Source: Protofrankia sp963555915
GTDB taxonomy: Bacteria; Actinomycetota; Actinomycetes; Frankiales; Frankiaceae
DNA: 22,332 nt
Direction of reading: 5' to 3'
Assembly: GCF_963555915.1 (NCBI RefSeq)
Contig: NZ_CAUVXL010000274.1
Location: 1 to 22,332, forward strand
Below, piece by piece: positions 7,141-14,996 of this stretch. Below the pieces are notes generated by a model. That model was not told where the DNA came from, searched no databases, and worked only from the letters and a program-made list of their open reading frames with translations. Position numbers and translations under genes: made by a program. Each line of letters begins with the position of its first letter. Positions within the stretch are counted from its first letter, which is position 1.

Positions 7141-7278
7141 TCAGGCGGACAACTCGCTACGACCCTTACGGCGACGGGCCGAGAGCACCGCGCGACCGGC
7201 GCGGGTCCGCATCCGAAGCCGGAACCCGTGCGTCTTGGCACGCCGGCGATTGTTCGGCTGGAAGGTGCGCTTGCTCAC
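7141..7278 (-). CDS. rpmH: 50S ribosomal protein L34
   Basis: L34 is a small basic protein of the large ribosomal subunit. The 45-residue product has the hallmark SKRTFQPNNRRRAKTHGFR followed by RTRAGRAVLSARRRKGR, matching the family from end to end at the usual length. Translation starts at GTG (7276-7278) with CCGGAG about 7 nt upstream; the open frame extends further 5' but that part is unlike L34. It is the first gene of the minus-strand rpmH-rnpA-yidD-yidC-jag series and diverges from dnaA across a spacer of 314 bp, the classic bacterial arrangement. Confidence 0.96.
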   Translation of the reverse strand: MSKRTFQPNNRRRAKTHGFRLRMRTRAGRAVLSARRRKGRSELSA

Positions 7279-7592
7279 AGAAGACTCCGGACGCCGGACG
7301 GGCAAAGGACAAACGAGGACGGCAGTGGTAACGCGGGACACGCCGGAACACACCGAACAGCGCACGGTCGCCACAACTCGATGCCTGAGACTATCAAGTC
7401 TCACGCCACTCGAGCGGGACGGGTCGCGATCGCCGCCGACCGGGGCGCCGGCGGGGCACCATGCCGGGTGGGGTGTCATGGTCGTACACAGCTTGTGGAC
7501 GACCATGTGGAGAACTATCCCCTCGGTGGGGCACGCCGACAGCTGACCGCCCCGACCGTTCGACCGTTCGACCGTCCGGAGGAGCCTCGCTC
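7279..7592. promoter_or_regulatory. rpmH-dnaA divergent promoter region
   Basis: This 314-bp gene-free spacer must hold the promoters for rpmH (minus) and dnaA (plus). It contains two near-consensus DnaA boxes on the minus strand: TCGTCCACA (7494-7502) and TTCTCCACA (7506-7514), each one mismatch from TTGTCCACA or TTATCCACA. Both lie about 80-100 bp upstream of dnaA, suitable for autoregulation. Three tandem copies of CGACCGTT (7553-7576, last base differing) abut the dnaA ribosome-binding site. I could not assign -35/-10 boxes with confidence. Confidence 0.6.
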
Positions 7593-9053
7593 GTGACCGA
7601 CCTTAGCGCCGACCCATTCGCCGGGATGTCAGACCGGGTGTCTGCCGGCGAACCGGACCTGTCCGCCGTGTGGGGGCAGGCTGTCGCCGGCGTCGCGGAC
7701 GGCACCCTGTCGGCGCAGCAGCGGGCCTGGCTGCGACTGACCCGTCCGCTCGGCCTCGTCCAGGACACAGCGCTGCTCGCCGCGCCGAACGAGTTCACCA
7801 AGGACCTGCTCGACTCACGCCTCCGATCGTTTCTGTCCACAGCTTTGTCCACAGCCTATGGACGAGAAATCCGCGTCGCGGTCACCGTCGAGCACCTGCC
7901 CGACCCGGAGCCGATGACCGGGCCGATCGCGCTGCCGGAGCCGACGGCCACCGCAGTCCCTGCCGCCCGGATCACCCCGGGGCTCGGCCGCGACCCGGCA
8001 CCCCGGTCATACGAACCGGCGCGGCTGAACCCCCGGTACGTCTTCGAGACGTTCGTCATCGGCGACAGCAACCGGTTCCCACACGCGGCGGCGGTGGCCG
8101 TCGCCGAGGCGCCGGCCAAGGCGTACAATCCTCTGTTTATTTATGGCGACTCGGGGCTCGGTAAGACGCACCTGCTCCACGCGATCGGTCATTACACCCT
8201 GAAGCTGTACCCGGAGTCACGAGTGAAGTACGTGAGCTCGGAGGAGTTCACGAACGACTTCATCAACTCCATCCGGGATGACCGCCAGCAGGCGTTCCAA
8301 CGTCGCTACCGCGACGCCGACGTGCTGCTCGTCGATGACATCCAGTTCCTGGAGAACAAGGAACGGACGCAGGAGGAGTTCTTCCACACCTTCAACGTCC
8401 TGCACGACACCGAGAAGCAGATCGTCATCTCCTCCGACCGGTCCCCCAAGCAGCTGTCCGCGTTGGAGGACCGGCTGCGCAGCCGGTTCGAGTGGGGTCT
8501 GATCACCGACGTCACCCCGCCGGATCTGGAGACCAGGATCGCGATCCTGTCGAAGAAGGCCGCGACCGAGCGGCTGCCCGTCCCCGGCGACGTGCTGGAG
8601 TACATCGCCACGCACATCGAGCGCAACATCCGCGAGCTGGAGGGCGCGTTGATTCGGGTCGCGGCGTTCGCAAGCCTGAACAAGTCGCACGTCGACCGGA
8701 CCCTGGCCGAAATCGTCCTACGCGACCTCATCCCGGATGCGGCCGACCCCGAGATCACGGCCGCTGGGATCATGAACGCGACCGCGACGTACTTCGGTGT
8801 GTCCATGGAAGACCTGTGCGGCACATCCCGCAGCCGGGTCCTGGTCACCGCCCGCCAGATCGCGATGTACCTGTGCAGAGAACTGACCGACCTGTCGCTG
8901 CCGAAGATCGGCCAGCATTTCGGCGGACGCGACCACACCACGGTGATGCACGCCGACCGGAAGATCCGCGGGCTCATGGCCGAACGCCGCGCGATCTACA
9001 ACCAGGTCACCGAGCTGACGAACCGGATCCGGGCTCAGACACGACAGGCATGA
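7593..9053 (+). CDS. dnaA: Chromosomal replication initiator protein DnaA
   Basis: DnaA is the AAA+ ATPase that binds DnaA boxes, melts the origin and recruits helicase. The GTG start at 7593 is preceded by GGAGGAG with 8 nt spacing, giving 486 residues; the open frame reaches further upstream but without a better start. Domain I (about 1-85) contains QQRAWLRLTRPLGLVQDTALLAAPNEFTK. Domain II is a short linker, unlike the very long one of Streptomyces. Domain III follows with Walker A GDSGLGKTHLL (185-195) and Walker B LLVDDIQFLENKE (about 245-257). Domain IV ends with the DNA-reading signature GRDHTTVMHADRKI (445-458). Two DnaA-box sequences lie within the domain I coding region (7833-7853), suggesting DnaA may also bind its own gene. 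All key motifs are present. Confidence 0.97.
   Translation: MTDLSADPFAGMSDRVSAGEPDLSAVWGQAVAGVADGTLSAQQRAWLRLTRPLGLVQDTALLAAPNEFTKDLLDSRLRSFLSTALSTAYGREIRVAVTVEHLPDPEPMTGPIALPEPTATAVPAARITPGLGRDPAPRSYEPARLNPRYVFETFVIGDSNRFPHAAAVAVAEAPAKAYNPLFIYGDSGLGKTHLLHAIGHYTLKLYPESRVKYVSSEEFTNDFINSIRDDRQQAFQRRYRDADVLLVDDIQFLENKERTQEEFFHTFNVLHDTEKQIVISSDRSPKQLSALEDRLRSRFEWGLITDVTPPDLETRIAILSKKAATERLPVPGDVLEYIATHIERNIRELEGALIRVAAFASLNKSHVDRTLAEIVLRDLIPDAADPEITAAGIMNATATYFGVSMEDLCGTSRSRVLVTARQIAMYLCRELTDLSLPKIGQHFGGRDHTTVMHADRKIRGLMAERRAIYNQVTELTNRIRAQTRQA
7833..7853 (+). promoter_or_regulatory. Tandem DnaA boxes inside the dnaA coding region
   Basis: CTGTCCACA (7833-7841) and the perfect TTGTCCACA (7845-7853) lie in the same orientation, 3 bp apart. 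They encode LSTALSTA of DnaA domain I, a stretch with no strict sequence demand. Possible intragenic operator; inferred from sequence only. Confidence 0.5.
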
Positions 9054-9731
9054 CAGGCATGAACGGGACGAATCCGGGGTAGGAGCCACCCAAATACGGT
9101 CACGTCGACCTCGGTGTGCCGGTGGAGTCTTGTGCACAGCTTGTGGAAAACCCTGTGGAATCCGGGAACGGCGGCCTGGCTTCGGCGCGCCGGTTTCCGG
9201 CCCTTCCCGTGTGGGCGCAAACCGCGTCGAAGATCGATTCGAAACACTGCGTAGCCGGGGACAGACTGTGTAGAAACTGTGCACAAACAGTGGATGGACT
9301 CTGTACGGCGGGGGAGCCTCTGGGGACAACCGGACCGCCGGTGGAAATCCACAGGGCCTTCACACAGCGGTACCCACAGCATCCGCACGGTCGGATCAGC
9401 TTCGTGAGCTGGCAATGGCCTCGGTTATCCCCAGTATCCACCGCGCCTACTGTCACGACGAACTAGATCCTTCTTCAAGGAAAACATCCAAGGCTGGTTG
9501 GGCCTGGGGACAACCAAATTCTGATCATGGTCGGGTCACTCCCTGTTTTCGATGAGCGCCCAACACCAGAAGTTTGGATCAAGGAGCAGGGCTGGGGAGC
9601 GAGGTGCGTGCCCCAGCCCCGCTCCGGGCGTGCCGCGGCCCTGCCCCAGCCCCGCAGCGCGCCCGGTGCGGACGCCTGCGATGCTGGAACGCCTCAGCGC
9701 AGGCGAACAGCACCATCCAGAAGGGCGAATC
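9054..9731. other. oriC: oriC region (dnaA-dnaN spacer)
   Basis: The 678-bp spacer between dnaA and dnaN is the usual actinobacterial replication origin. It holds many near-consensus DnaA boxes in both orientations. Those one mismatch from TTGTCCACA or TTATCCACA include 9130-9138 (TTGTGCACA), 9142-9150 (TGTGGAAAA), 9278-9286 (TGTGCACAA), 9321-9329 (TGGGGACAA), 9425-9433 (TTATCCCCA) and 9505-9513 (TGGGGACAA). Weaker copies lie at 9154, 9345 and 9370. A locally AT-richer stretch (about 9460-9525) may be the unwinding element. A GC-rich part (9594-9670) has a 14-bp direct repeat (9609-9622 and 9642-9655). No gene was found here. Confidence 0.85.
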
Positions 9732-10889
9732 ATGAAGTTCCGGGTTGAACGGGACGACTTCACCGATGCCGTGGCGTGGACGGCGCGCACGTTGCCGACC
9801 CGTGCGACCTCACAGCTTCAGGTCCTTGCTGGGCTTATGCTGGATGCGACCGGTCCATCACTGAAGGTCTCGGCCTTCGACTACGAGGTGGCAGCGCAGT
9901 GCGGGGTGACGGCGACGATCTCCGAAGAGGGCCGGGCGTTGGTGTCCGGCAAGCTCCTCGCCGAGATCACCCGAGCTCTTCCCTCGGCACCGGTCGAGTT
10001 GGCGACCGACGGCGCGCGCGTGGTGCTCACCTGTGGTAACGCACGGTTCACCCTTCCGACCATGTCGGTTGATGACTACCCGACATTGCCACCGATGCCG
10101 GCGGCGACCGGCCACATTGAGGGAGCCGCGTTTGCCGGGGCGGTGTCCCAGGTCGCGGTGGCCGCGGGCAAGGACGACACGCTGCCGGTGCTCACCGGCG
10201 TCCGCCTCGAGATCAACGGTGAGATGCTCATCTTGGCCGCTACGGACCGTTACCGGCTGGCCGTTCGCAAGATGAAGTGGCGTCCCACCGCGGTTGACGT
10301 CGAGGGTGTTGCGATGGTGCCGGCGCGTACTCTGAGCGATACCGCCAAGGCGTTGTCGGGCTCCGGGGCGGAGGTCGCGATCGCGCTCGGATCGGGTCCG
10401 TCCGGGGAGGCCCTCGCCGGGTTTACCGGTGGTGACCGGCAGACCACGACCCGCTTGGTGGACGGTTCCTTCCCGCCCTATCAGCGGTTGTTGCCCGACA
10501 GCTCACCGCTGACCGCGCAGATTGAGATCTCCCCGTTCGCCGAAGCTGTGAAACGCGTCGCGCTGGTTGCCGCACGTACCGCTCCGGTCCAGTTGAGCTT
10601 CTCCGCCGAGCACCTGGTCCTCGAGGCCGGCGCCGGCGGCGAGGCGCAGGCCCGGGAGACGTTGCCGATCGGCTACGACGGACCGGACCTGTCCATCGCG
10701 TTCAACCCGACGTACCTGCTCGACGGTCTGAACGCGGTGGAGTCCGACGTGGTGTACATCGGTTTCGCGAGCGCTGACGATGCGGATGAGGCCGCCAAAA
10801 AGCCCGCGATCCTCACCGGCAAGGCACCCGACGACGGTGAGGTCCCCGACTACCGCTACCTGCTCATGCCGATCCGGCTGTCCGGGTGA
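9732..10889 (+). CDS. dnaN: DNA polymerase III beta subunit (sliding clamp)
   Basis: The beta clamp is a ring dimer that tethers the replicative polymerase and is a docking site for repair proteins. The product is 385 residues starting MKFRVERDDFTDAVAWTARTLPTR, with AAGGG just upstream of the ATG at 9732; the open frame continues upstream into oriC but that part is not clamp-like. The three repeated clamp domains are recognisable: ending near 120, LPVLTGVRLEI starting the second (about residue 150), and the last finishing in the conserved YRYLLMPIRLSG, the region lining the partner-binding pocket. It is the first gene of a tight dnaN-recF-dciA unit, with only 1 bp before recF. Confidence 0.97.
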   Translation: MKFRVERDDFTDAVAWTARTLPTRATSQLQVLAGLMLDATGPSLKVSAFDYEVAAQCGVTATISEEGRALVSGKLLAEITRALPSAPVELATDGARVVLTCGNARFTLPTMSVDDYPTLPPMPAATGHIEGAAFAGAVSQVAVAAGKDDTLPVLTGVRLEINGEMLILAATDRYRLAVRKMKWRPTAVDVEGVAMVPARTLSDTAKALSGSGAEVAIALGSGPSGEALAGFTGGDRQTTTRLVDGSFPPYQRLLPDSSPLTAQIEISPFAEAVKRVALVAARTAPVQLSFSAEHLVLEAGAGGEAQARETLPIGYDGPDLSIAFNPTYLLDGLNAVESDVVYIGFASADDADEAAKKPAILTGKAPDDGEVPDYRYLLMPIRLSG

Positions 10890-10890
10890 C

Positions 10891-12132
10891 GTGCATCTCA
10901 CGCACCTGTCGCTGGTGGACTTCAGGTCCTATCCCGCGTTGGATCTTCAGCTCGCGCCCGGGGTGACCACGTTCGTCGGCTCCAACGGGCAGGGTAAGAC
11001 CAACCTGTTGGAAGCCGTCGGCTACCTGGCTACCCTTAGTAGTCACCGCGTGGCCTCGGATGCGCCGCTCGTTCGCGAGGGCGCGGCGAGCGCGGCCTTG
11101 CGCGCGCGGATCGTGCGGGGCGACCGGGCCGCACTGGTGGAGATTGAGATCATCCCGGGCCGGGCGAACCGGGCCCGGCTCAACCGGGCTCCGCTTGCCC
11201 GGCCCCGCGACGTCCTGGGATTGCTGGTTATGGTGCTCTTCGCCCCGGAGGATCTTGCGTTGGTCCGGGGCGATCCGGCCGAGCGCCGGCGGTTCCTCGA
11301 CGATCTGCTGGTCGCCCGGGCGCCGCGGTTGGCCGGTGTGCTCGCCGACTACGACAAGGTGTTGCGCCAGCGGTCGACGCTGTTGCGGACGGCCGCGGCC
11401 GCGCGCCGCGGCGGCCGGACGAGCGATCTGCGCACCCTGGACGTCTGGGATGCCCAACTTGCCCGGTACGGGTCTGAACTGGTAGCGGCGCGGGGCGCGC
11501 TGGTCGAGGCGTTGCAACCCAGAGTGGAAACCGCCTACTCGGCCGTGGCCGGAGCCCCGGCCGTCTCCCCGGCCGCCCCGGTCTCCGGTGCCCGAGACGA
11601 CGTGCGGACGGACAGGGCGCTGACCGCCATCGAATACCGCTCGACCGTCACAGCCGGAACGTCCGACCAGGCCGTGGGCGGTCCTGGCCCGGGCGGTCCC
11701 GTTCCGGGCGAGCCTGTCTCCACCGACCGGGCTGTGCTGGAGGCGGCGATGCTCACCGAGCTCGCCCGGGTCCGGCCGCGCGAGCTCGAGCGCGGGGTGA
11801 CCCTGGTCGGCCCACATCGCGACGAGCTGTTGCTGTCCATCAACGGTCGGCCGGCGCGGGGGTATGCGAGCCACGGCGAGTCGTGGTCGCTCGCGCTTGC
11901 ACTCAAATTGGCATCATTCGAACTATTGCGGGATGATCAGCGCGAACCGGTACTATTGCTCGACGATGTGTTCGCTGAGCTCGACGTGAACCGTCGGGCC
12001 CGGCTGGCGGAGCTGGTCGCCCCGGCCGAGCAGGTCTTGGTGACGGCAGCGGTCGACGCGGACGTTCCCGCCGCGTTGGCCGGAGTGCGTTTCGAAGTCG
12101 CGGACGGGCAGGTGCGCCATGTCGTCGGATGA
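10891..12132 (+). CDS. recF: DNA replication and repair protein RecF
   Basis: RecF is an SMC-like ATPase that helps load RecA at gaps and stalled forks. The GTG start at 10891 lies 1 bp after dnaN, giving 413 residues. It opens with HLTHLSLVDFRSYPALDL, then Walker A GSNGQGKTNLLEAVGYL (30-46). The family signature PEDLALVRGDPAERRRFLDDLL follows at about 123-144. The ABC signature area is GESWSLALALKLA and the Walker B is LLLDDVFAELD near 353-363; LVGPHRDELLL is also conserved. Between about residues 217 and 280 there is a low-complexity, Pro/Gly/Ala-rich insertion not typical of the family. The 3' end overlaps dciA by 14 bp. All catalytic motifs are present. Confidence 0.95.
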   Translation: MHLTHLSLVDFRSYPALDLQLAPGVTTFVGSNGQGKTNLLEAVGYLATLSSHRVASDAPLVREGAASAALRARIVRGDRAALVEIEIIPGRANRARLNRAPLARPRDVLGLLVMVLFAPEDLALVRGDPAERRRFLDDLLVARAPRLAGVLADYDKVLRQRSTLLRTAAAARRGGRTSDLRTLDVWDAQLARYGSELVAARGALVEALQPRVETAYSAVAGAPAVSPAAPVSGARDDVRTDRALTAIEYRSTVTAGTSDQAVGGPGPGGPVPGEPVSTDRAVLEAAMLTELARVRPRELERGVTLVGPHRDELLLSINGRPARGYASHGESWSLALALKLASFELLRDDQREPVLLLDDVFAELDVNRRARLAELVAPAEQVLVTAAVDADVPAALAGVRFEVADGQVRHVVG

Positions 12133-12733
12133 GCATGCTGGCGCGGGCGAGCTGGCGGCCGGTCCCGCCCCGGTGCGTGGTGCAGACCTCGCCCGCCTCG
12201 TTCTCGCTCGGGCCAAGGAGGATGCCCGCGCCCGGGCGTCCGGGCGCGGGCGCGGGCGTGGGCCGGGAGCGCGTGACGGGCGCGGCGCCGGGCAGGTCGA
12301 CGGTGATGATCCGTCAGGACGGGAGCCGCGGCGTCGTCCACGGATGCCCGGGATGGCCGCACCGGGACGGGAGTGGGCCGAACCGGTCGCGTTCAACGCC
12401 GCGGTAGCGCGGATGCTCGCCGAACGCGGCTGGGAGGTCCGCGCGACCGACGCGACAGTTCTCGCCCGCTGGGACGCGCTGGTCGGTCCGGACATCTCCT
12501 CGCACTGCTATCCGGTTTCGCTGCGTGACGGCGCGCTCGAGCTGGCCGCCGAGTCAACCGCCTGGGCAACGCAGCTGCGGCTGTTGTCCCGACAACTTTT
12601 GGTTACTCTAAGTAAGGAACTTGGGCCGGAAGTGGTACGCCGAATCGTGGTCCGAGGTCCGACCACGCCCAGTTGGCGGCACGGCCCCCTGCATGCGTCC
12701 GGCGGGCGCGGTCCCCGCGACACCTACGGCTGA
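12119..12733 (+). CDS. dciA: DUF721 protein, DciA-like helicase-loading factor
   Basis: DUF721/DciA proteins are thought to be the ancestral loaders of the replicative helicase DnaB and are standard between recF and gyrB in actinobacteria. The 204-residue product has a low-complexity basic N-terminal half (Gly/Arg-rich, about 40-80). The conserved DUF721 domain occupies about 88-185, with VARMLAERGWEVRATDATVLARWDALVGPDISSH and GALELAAESTAWATQLRLLSRQLL. The ATG at 12119 lies within recF (14-bp overlap), implying coupled translation. A large compound hairpin begins 48 bp after the stop, so the dnaN-recF-dciA unit probably ends here. Symbol is assigned by domain and position. Confidence 0.88.
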   Translation: MSSDEHAGAGELAAGPAPVRGADLARLVLARAKEDARARASGRGRGRGPGARDGRGAGQVDGDDPSGREPRRRPRMPGMAAPGREWAEPVAFNAAVARMLAERGWEVRATDATVLARWDALVGPDISSHCYPVSLRDGALELAAESTAWATQLRLLSRQLLVTLSKELGPEVVRRIVVRGPTTPSWRHGPLHASGGRGPRDTYG

Positions 12734-12780
12734 GCGGCCGACGGTAGGTGTGGCCGTTGGTGTCGCCGTAGGTGTCGGGG

Positions 12781-12815
12781 TCCCCTGGATCGCGCCGGAG
12801 GCGCCATCCAGGGGA
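12781..12815 (+). terminator. Compound hairpin terminator after dciA
   Basis: A perfect 10-bp arm pair (12781-12790 with 12806-12815) encloses a single mismatched pair and a second 5-bp stem (12792-12796 with 12800-12804) closed by a 3-nt loop. This long hairpin lies 48 bp after the dciA stop and about 145 bp before gyrB. There is no clear T-run. It probably separates the dnaN-recF-dciA unit from gyrBA. Confidence 0.7.
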
Positions 12816-12961
12816 AGCCGCGTACTGGGGTTCGACGGAAAGCCGTGCGGGGCGCTGCGCGCATGCCAGGGGCCACCCACAGTCTTCCTGGTGGAAGGGC
12901 CAGGTAGAATCAGGAGACGCTTCTCGCGTAGTTCGCAGTCGAGGACGAGGGGACATACCGC
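12816..12961 (+). promoter_or_regulatory. Probable gyrB promoter region
   Basis: The stretch between the hairpin and gyrB should hold the gyrB promoter. TAGAAT (12905-12910) is a good -10 candidate, about 52 bp from the start codon; no convincing -35 accompanies it. GAGG and GAGGGG runs just before the GTG at 12962 provide the ribosome-binding site. No open frame with protein-like sequence was seen here. Confidence 0.35.
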
Positions 12962-14896
12962 GTGACCTACGATGCAAGTTCGATCAAGGTTCTTGAGGGT
13001 CTCGACGCGGTTCGCAAGCGTCCGGGTATGTACATCGGCTCTACTGGGGAACGCGGCCTCCATCACCTTGTGTACGAGGTTGTGGACAACGCTGTGGACG
13101 AGGCGCTCGCCGGCTACTGCGACACGATCAATGTCACGTTGCTCGCCGACGGTGGCGTGCGGTGCGCAGACAATGGCCGTGGCATCCCGGTGGGTGAGCA
13201 TCCGACCGAGAAGCGTCCGGCGGTCGAGGTCGTCCTGACCACCCTGCACGCCGGTGGGAAGTTCGACGGCAAGTCCTACGCGGTGTCCGGCGGTCTGCAC
13301 GGGGTTGGCGTGAGCGTGGTGAACGCGCTGTCCACCCGCCTGGAGGTCGAGATCCGCCGCGAGGGCTTCACCTGGTTCCAGCCGTATGCGAACACCCGTC
13401 CGGCCGCACCACTGGCCAAGGGCGCGCCGACGAGGAAGACCGGTACGATCGTCACCTTCTGGGCGGATGACACGATCTTCGAGACGACCGACTACAAATA
13501 CGAGACTCTCACCCGCCGGCTGCAGGAGATGGCGTTCCTGAACAAGGGGCTGACGATCAGCCTGCGCGACGAGCGTCCCGAGGAGCCTGAAGAGGTCACC
13601 TACTGCTATACGGGCGGGCTCGTCGACTTCGTCGATCATCTCAACGCCAGCAAGGACCCGATTCACAAGACGGTCATCTCGCTGGATTCCAAGGGCACCG
13701 GCATCGAGGCCGAGCTCGCGATGCAGTGGAACGCCGGCTACAACGAGTCGGTCTACACCTTCGCCAACACCATCAACACCCACGAGGGCGGCACCCACGA
13801 GGAAGGCTTCCGCGCGGCTCTGACCAGCGCGGTCAACGCCTACGCCAAGGACCAGAACCTGCTCAAGCCACCGAAGGCCAACGGCAAGAACCCCGACGAG
13901 CGCCTGGCCGGGGACGACATCCGCGAGGGCCTGACCGCGATCATCTCGGTGAAGCTGGCGCAGCCGCAGTTCGAGGGACAGACCAAGACCAAGCTCGGCA
14001 ACAGCGAAGCCAAGCGGTTCGTCCAGGAGATGTGCTATGCGGCGCTGAAGGACTGGCTTGAGGCCAACCGGGTCGAGGCGCGGGCGATCGTCAGTAAGGC
14101 GATGGACGCTCAGCGGGCGAGGATCGCCGCTCGCGCCGCTCGCGACCTGACCCGTCGTAAGGGTCTGCTCGGCGGGACAGGCCTACCGGGCAAGCTCGCT
14201 GACTGTCAGTATACCGATCCGGAGCGTTGTGAGGTCTACATCGTCGAGGGGGATTCGGCGGGCGGTTCGGCCAAGGGTGGCCGCGATTCGAAGTTCCAGG
14301 CGATCCTGCCGCTGCGTGGCAAGATCCTGAACGTCGAGAAGGCCCGGATCGACCGGGTACTGAAGAACACCGAGGTCCAGGCGCTGATCCAGGCGCTCGG
14401 CTGCGGCATCCACGACGACTTCGACGCGACCAAGCTGCGCTATCACAAGATTGTGCTGATGGCGGACGCGGACGTCGACGGTCAGCACATCCGGACGTTG
14501 CTGCTGACGCTGCTCTTCCGGTTCATGCGTCCGCTGGTTGAGGCCGGATATGTCTTCCTCGCCCAGCCGCCGCTCTACAAGATCAAATGGGGTCGCGAGG
14601 ACTGGCAGTACGCCTACTCTGACCGCGAACGCGACGGTCTGATCACGCACGGCGTCGAGGCTGGGCGCAAGCTGCCCAAGGACGCGATCCAGCGCTTCAA
14701 GGGTCTCGGCGAGATGAACGCGACCGAGCTGTGGGACACCACCATGGACCCGGAGCGCCGCATTCTGCTGCAGGTGACGTTGGACGACGCAGCCGTGGCG
14801 GACGATCTCTTCTCCGTCCTGATGGGTGAGGACGTCGACGCGCGGCGCTCGTTCATCCAGCGCAACGCCAAGGACGTCCGCTTCCTCGACATTTAG
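12962..14896 (+). CDS. gyrB: DNA gyrase subunit B
   Basis: GyrB is the ATPase subunit of gyrase, which introduces negative supercoils ahead of the fork. The 644-residue protein starts at GTG. It shows the GHKL ATPase motifs: E39 and N43 in YEVVDNAVDEALAG, DNGRGIPV (70-77) and GGLHGVGVSVVNALS (110-124). The Toprim domain has EGDSAGGSAKGGRD (429-442) and DADVDG (502-507), both metal-binding. The C-terminal RFKGLGEMNATELWDTTMDP is normal. The length is that of the short actinobacterial form without the large E. coli insertion. gyrA follows after 100 bp. Two DnaA-box-like strings at 13081-13101 simply encode the conserved VVDNAVDE motif. Confidence 0.98.
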   Translation: MTYDASSIKVLEGLDAVRKRPGMYIGSTGERGLHHLVYEVVDNAVDEALAGYCDTINVTLLADGGVRCADNGRGIPVGEHPTEKRPAVEVVLTTLHAGGKFDGKSYAVSGGLHGVGVSVVNALSTRLEVEIRREGFTWFQPYANTRPAAPLAKGAPTRKTGTIVTFWADDTIFETTDYKYETLTRRLQEMAFLNKGLTISLRDERPEEPEEVTYCYTGGLVDFVDHLNASKDPIHKTVISLDSKGTGIEAELAMQWNAGYNESVYTFANTINTHEGGTHEEGFRAALTSAVNAYAKDQNLLKPPKANGKNPDERLAGDDIREGLTAIISVKLAQPQFEGQTKTKLGNSEAKRFVQEMCYAALKDWLEANRVEARAIVSKAMDAQRARIAARAARDLTRRKGLLGGTGLPGKLADCQYTDPERCEVYIVEGDSAGGSAKGGRDSKFQAILPLRGKILNVEKARIDRVLKNTEVQALIQALGCGIHDDFDATKLRYHKIVLMADADVDGQHIRTLLLTLLFRFMRPLVEAGYVFLAQPPLYKIKWGREDWQYAYSDRERDGLITHGVEAGRKLPKDAIQRFKGLGEMNATELWDTTMDPERRILLQVTLDDAAVADDLFSVLMGEDVDARRSFIQRNAKDVRFLDI

Positions 14897-14937
14897 CCCA
14901 TATCAAAATAGCCCATATCGGATATATCGGAAATACT
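14894..14937 (+). promoter_or_regulatory. AT-rich direct repeats between gyrB and gyrA
   Basis: TAGCCCATATC occurs twice, 15 bp apart (14894-14904 and 14909-14919), the first copy beginning with the gyrB stop codon. A palindrome GATATATC (14921-14928) and ATACT follow. The stretch is strikingly AT-rich for this chromosome and lies 60-100 bp before gyrA, so it may contain a gyrA promoter or a supercoiling-sensitive element. Function is inferred. Confidence 0.35.
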
Positions 14938-14996
14938 GGACAGTCTGCACCGCGCACGGCTGACCGTCCTCACCACCCCTGTCTGGAAGGACCCGC

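Noticed and set aside
13081..13101. Two DnaA-box-like strings (TGTGGACAA and TGTGGACGA) 12 bp apart in gyrB
   Set aside because: They encode the invariant VVDNAVDE motif of the gyrase ATPase site, so protein constraint and local codon choice explain them.
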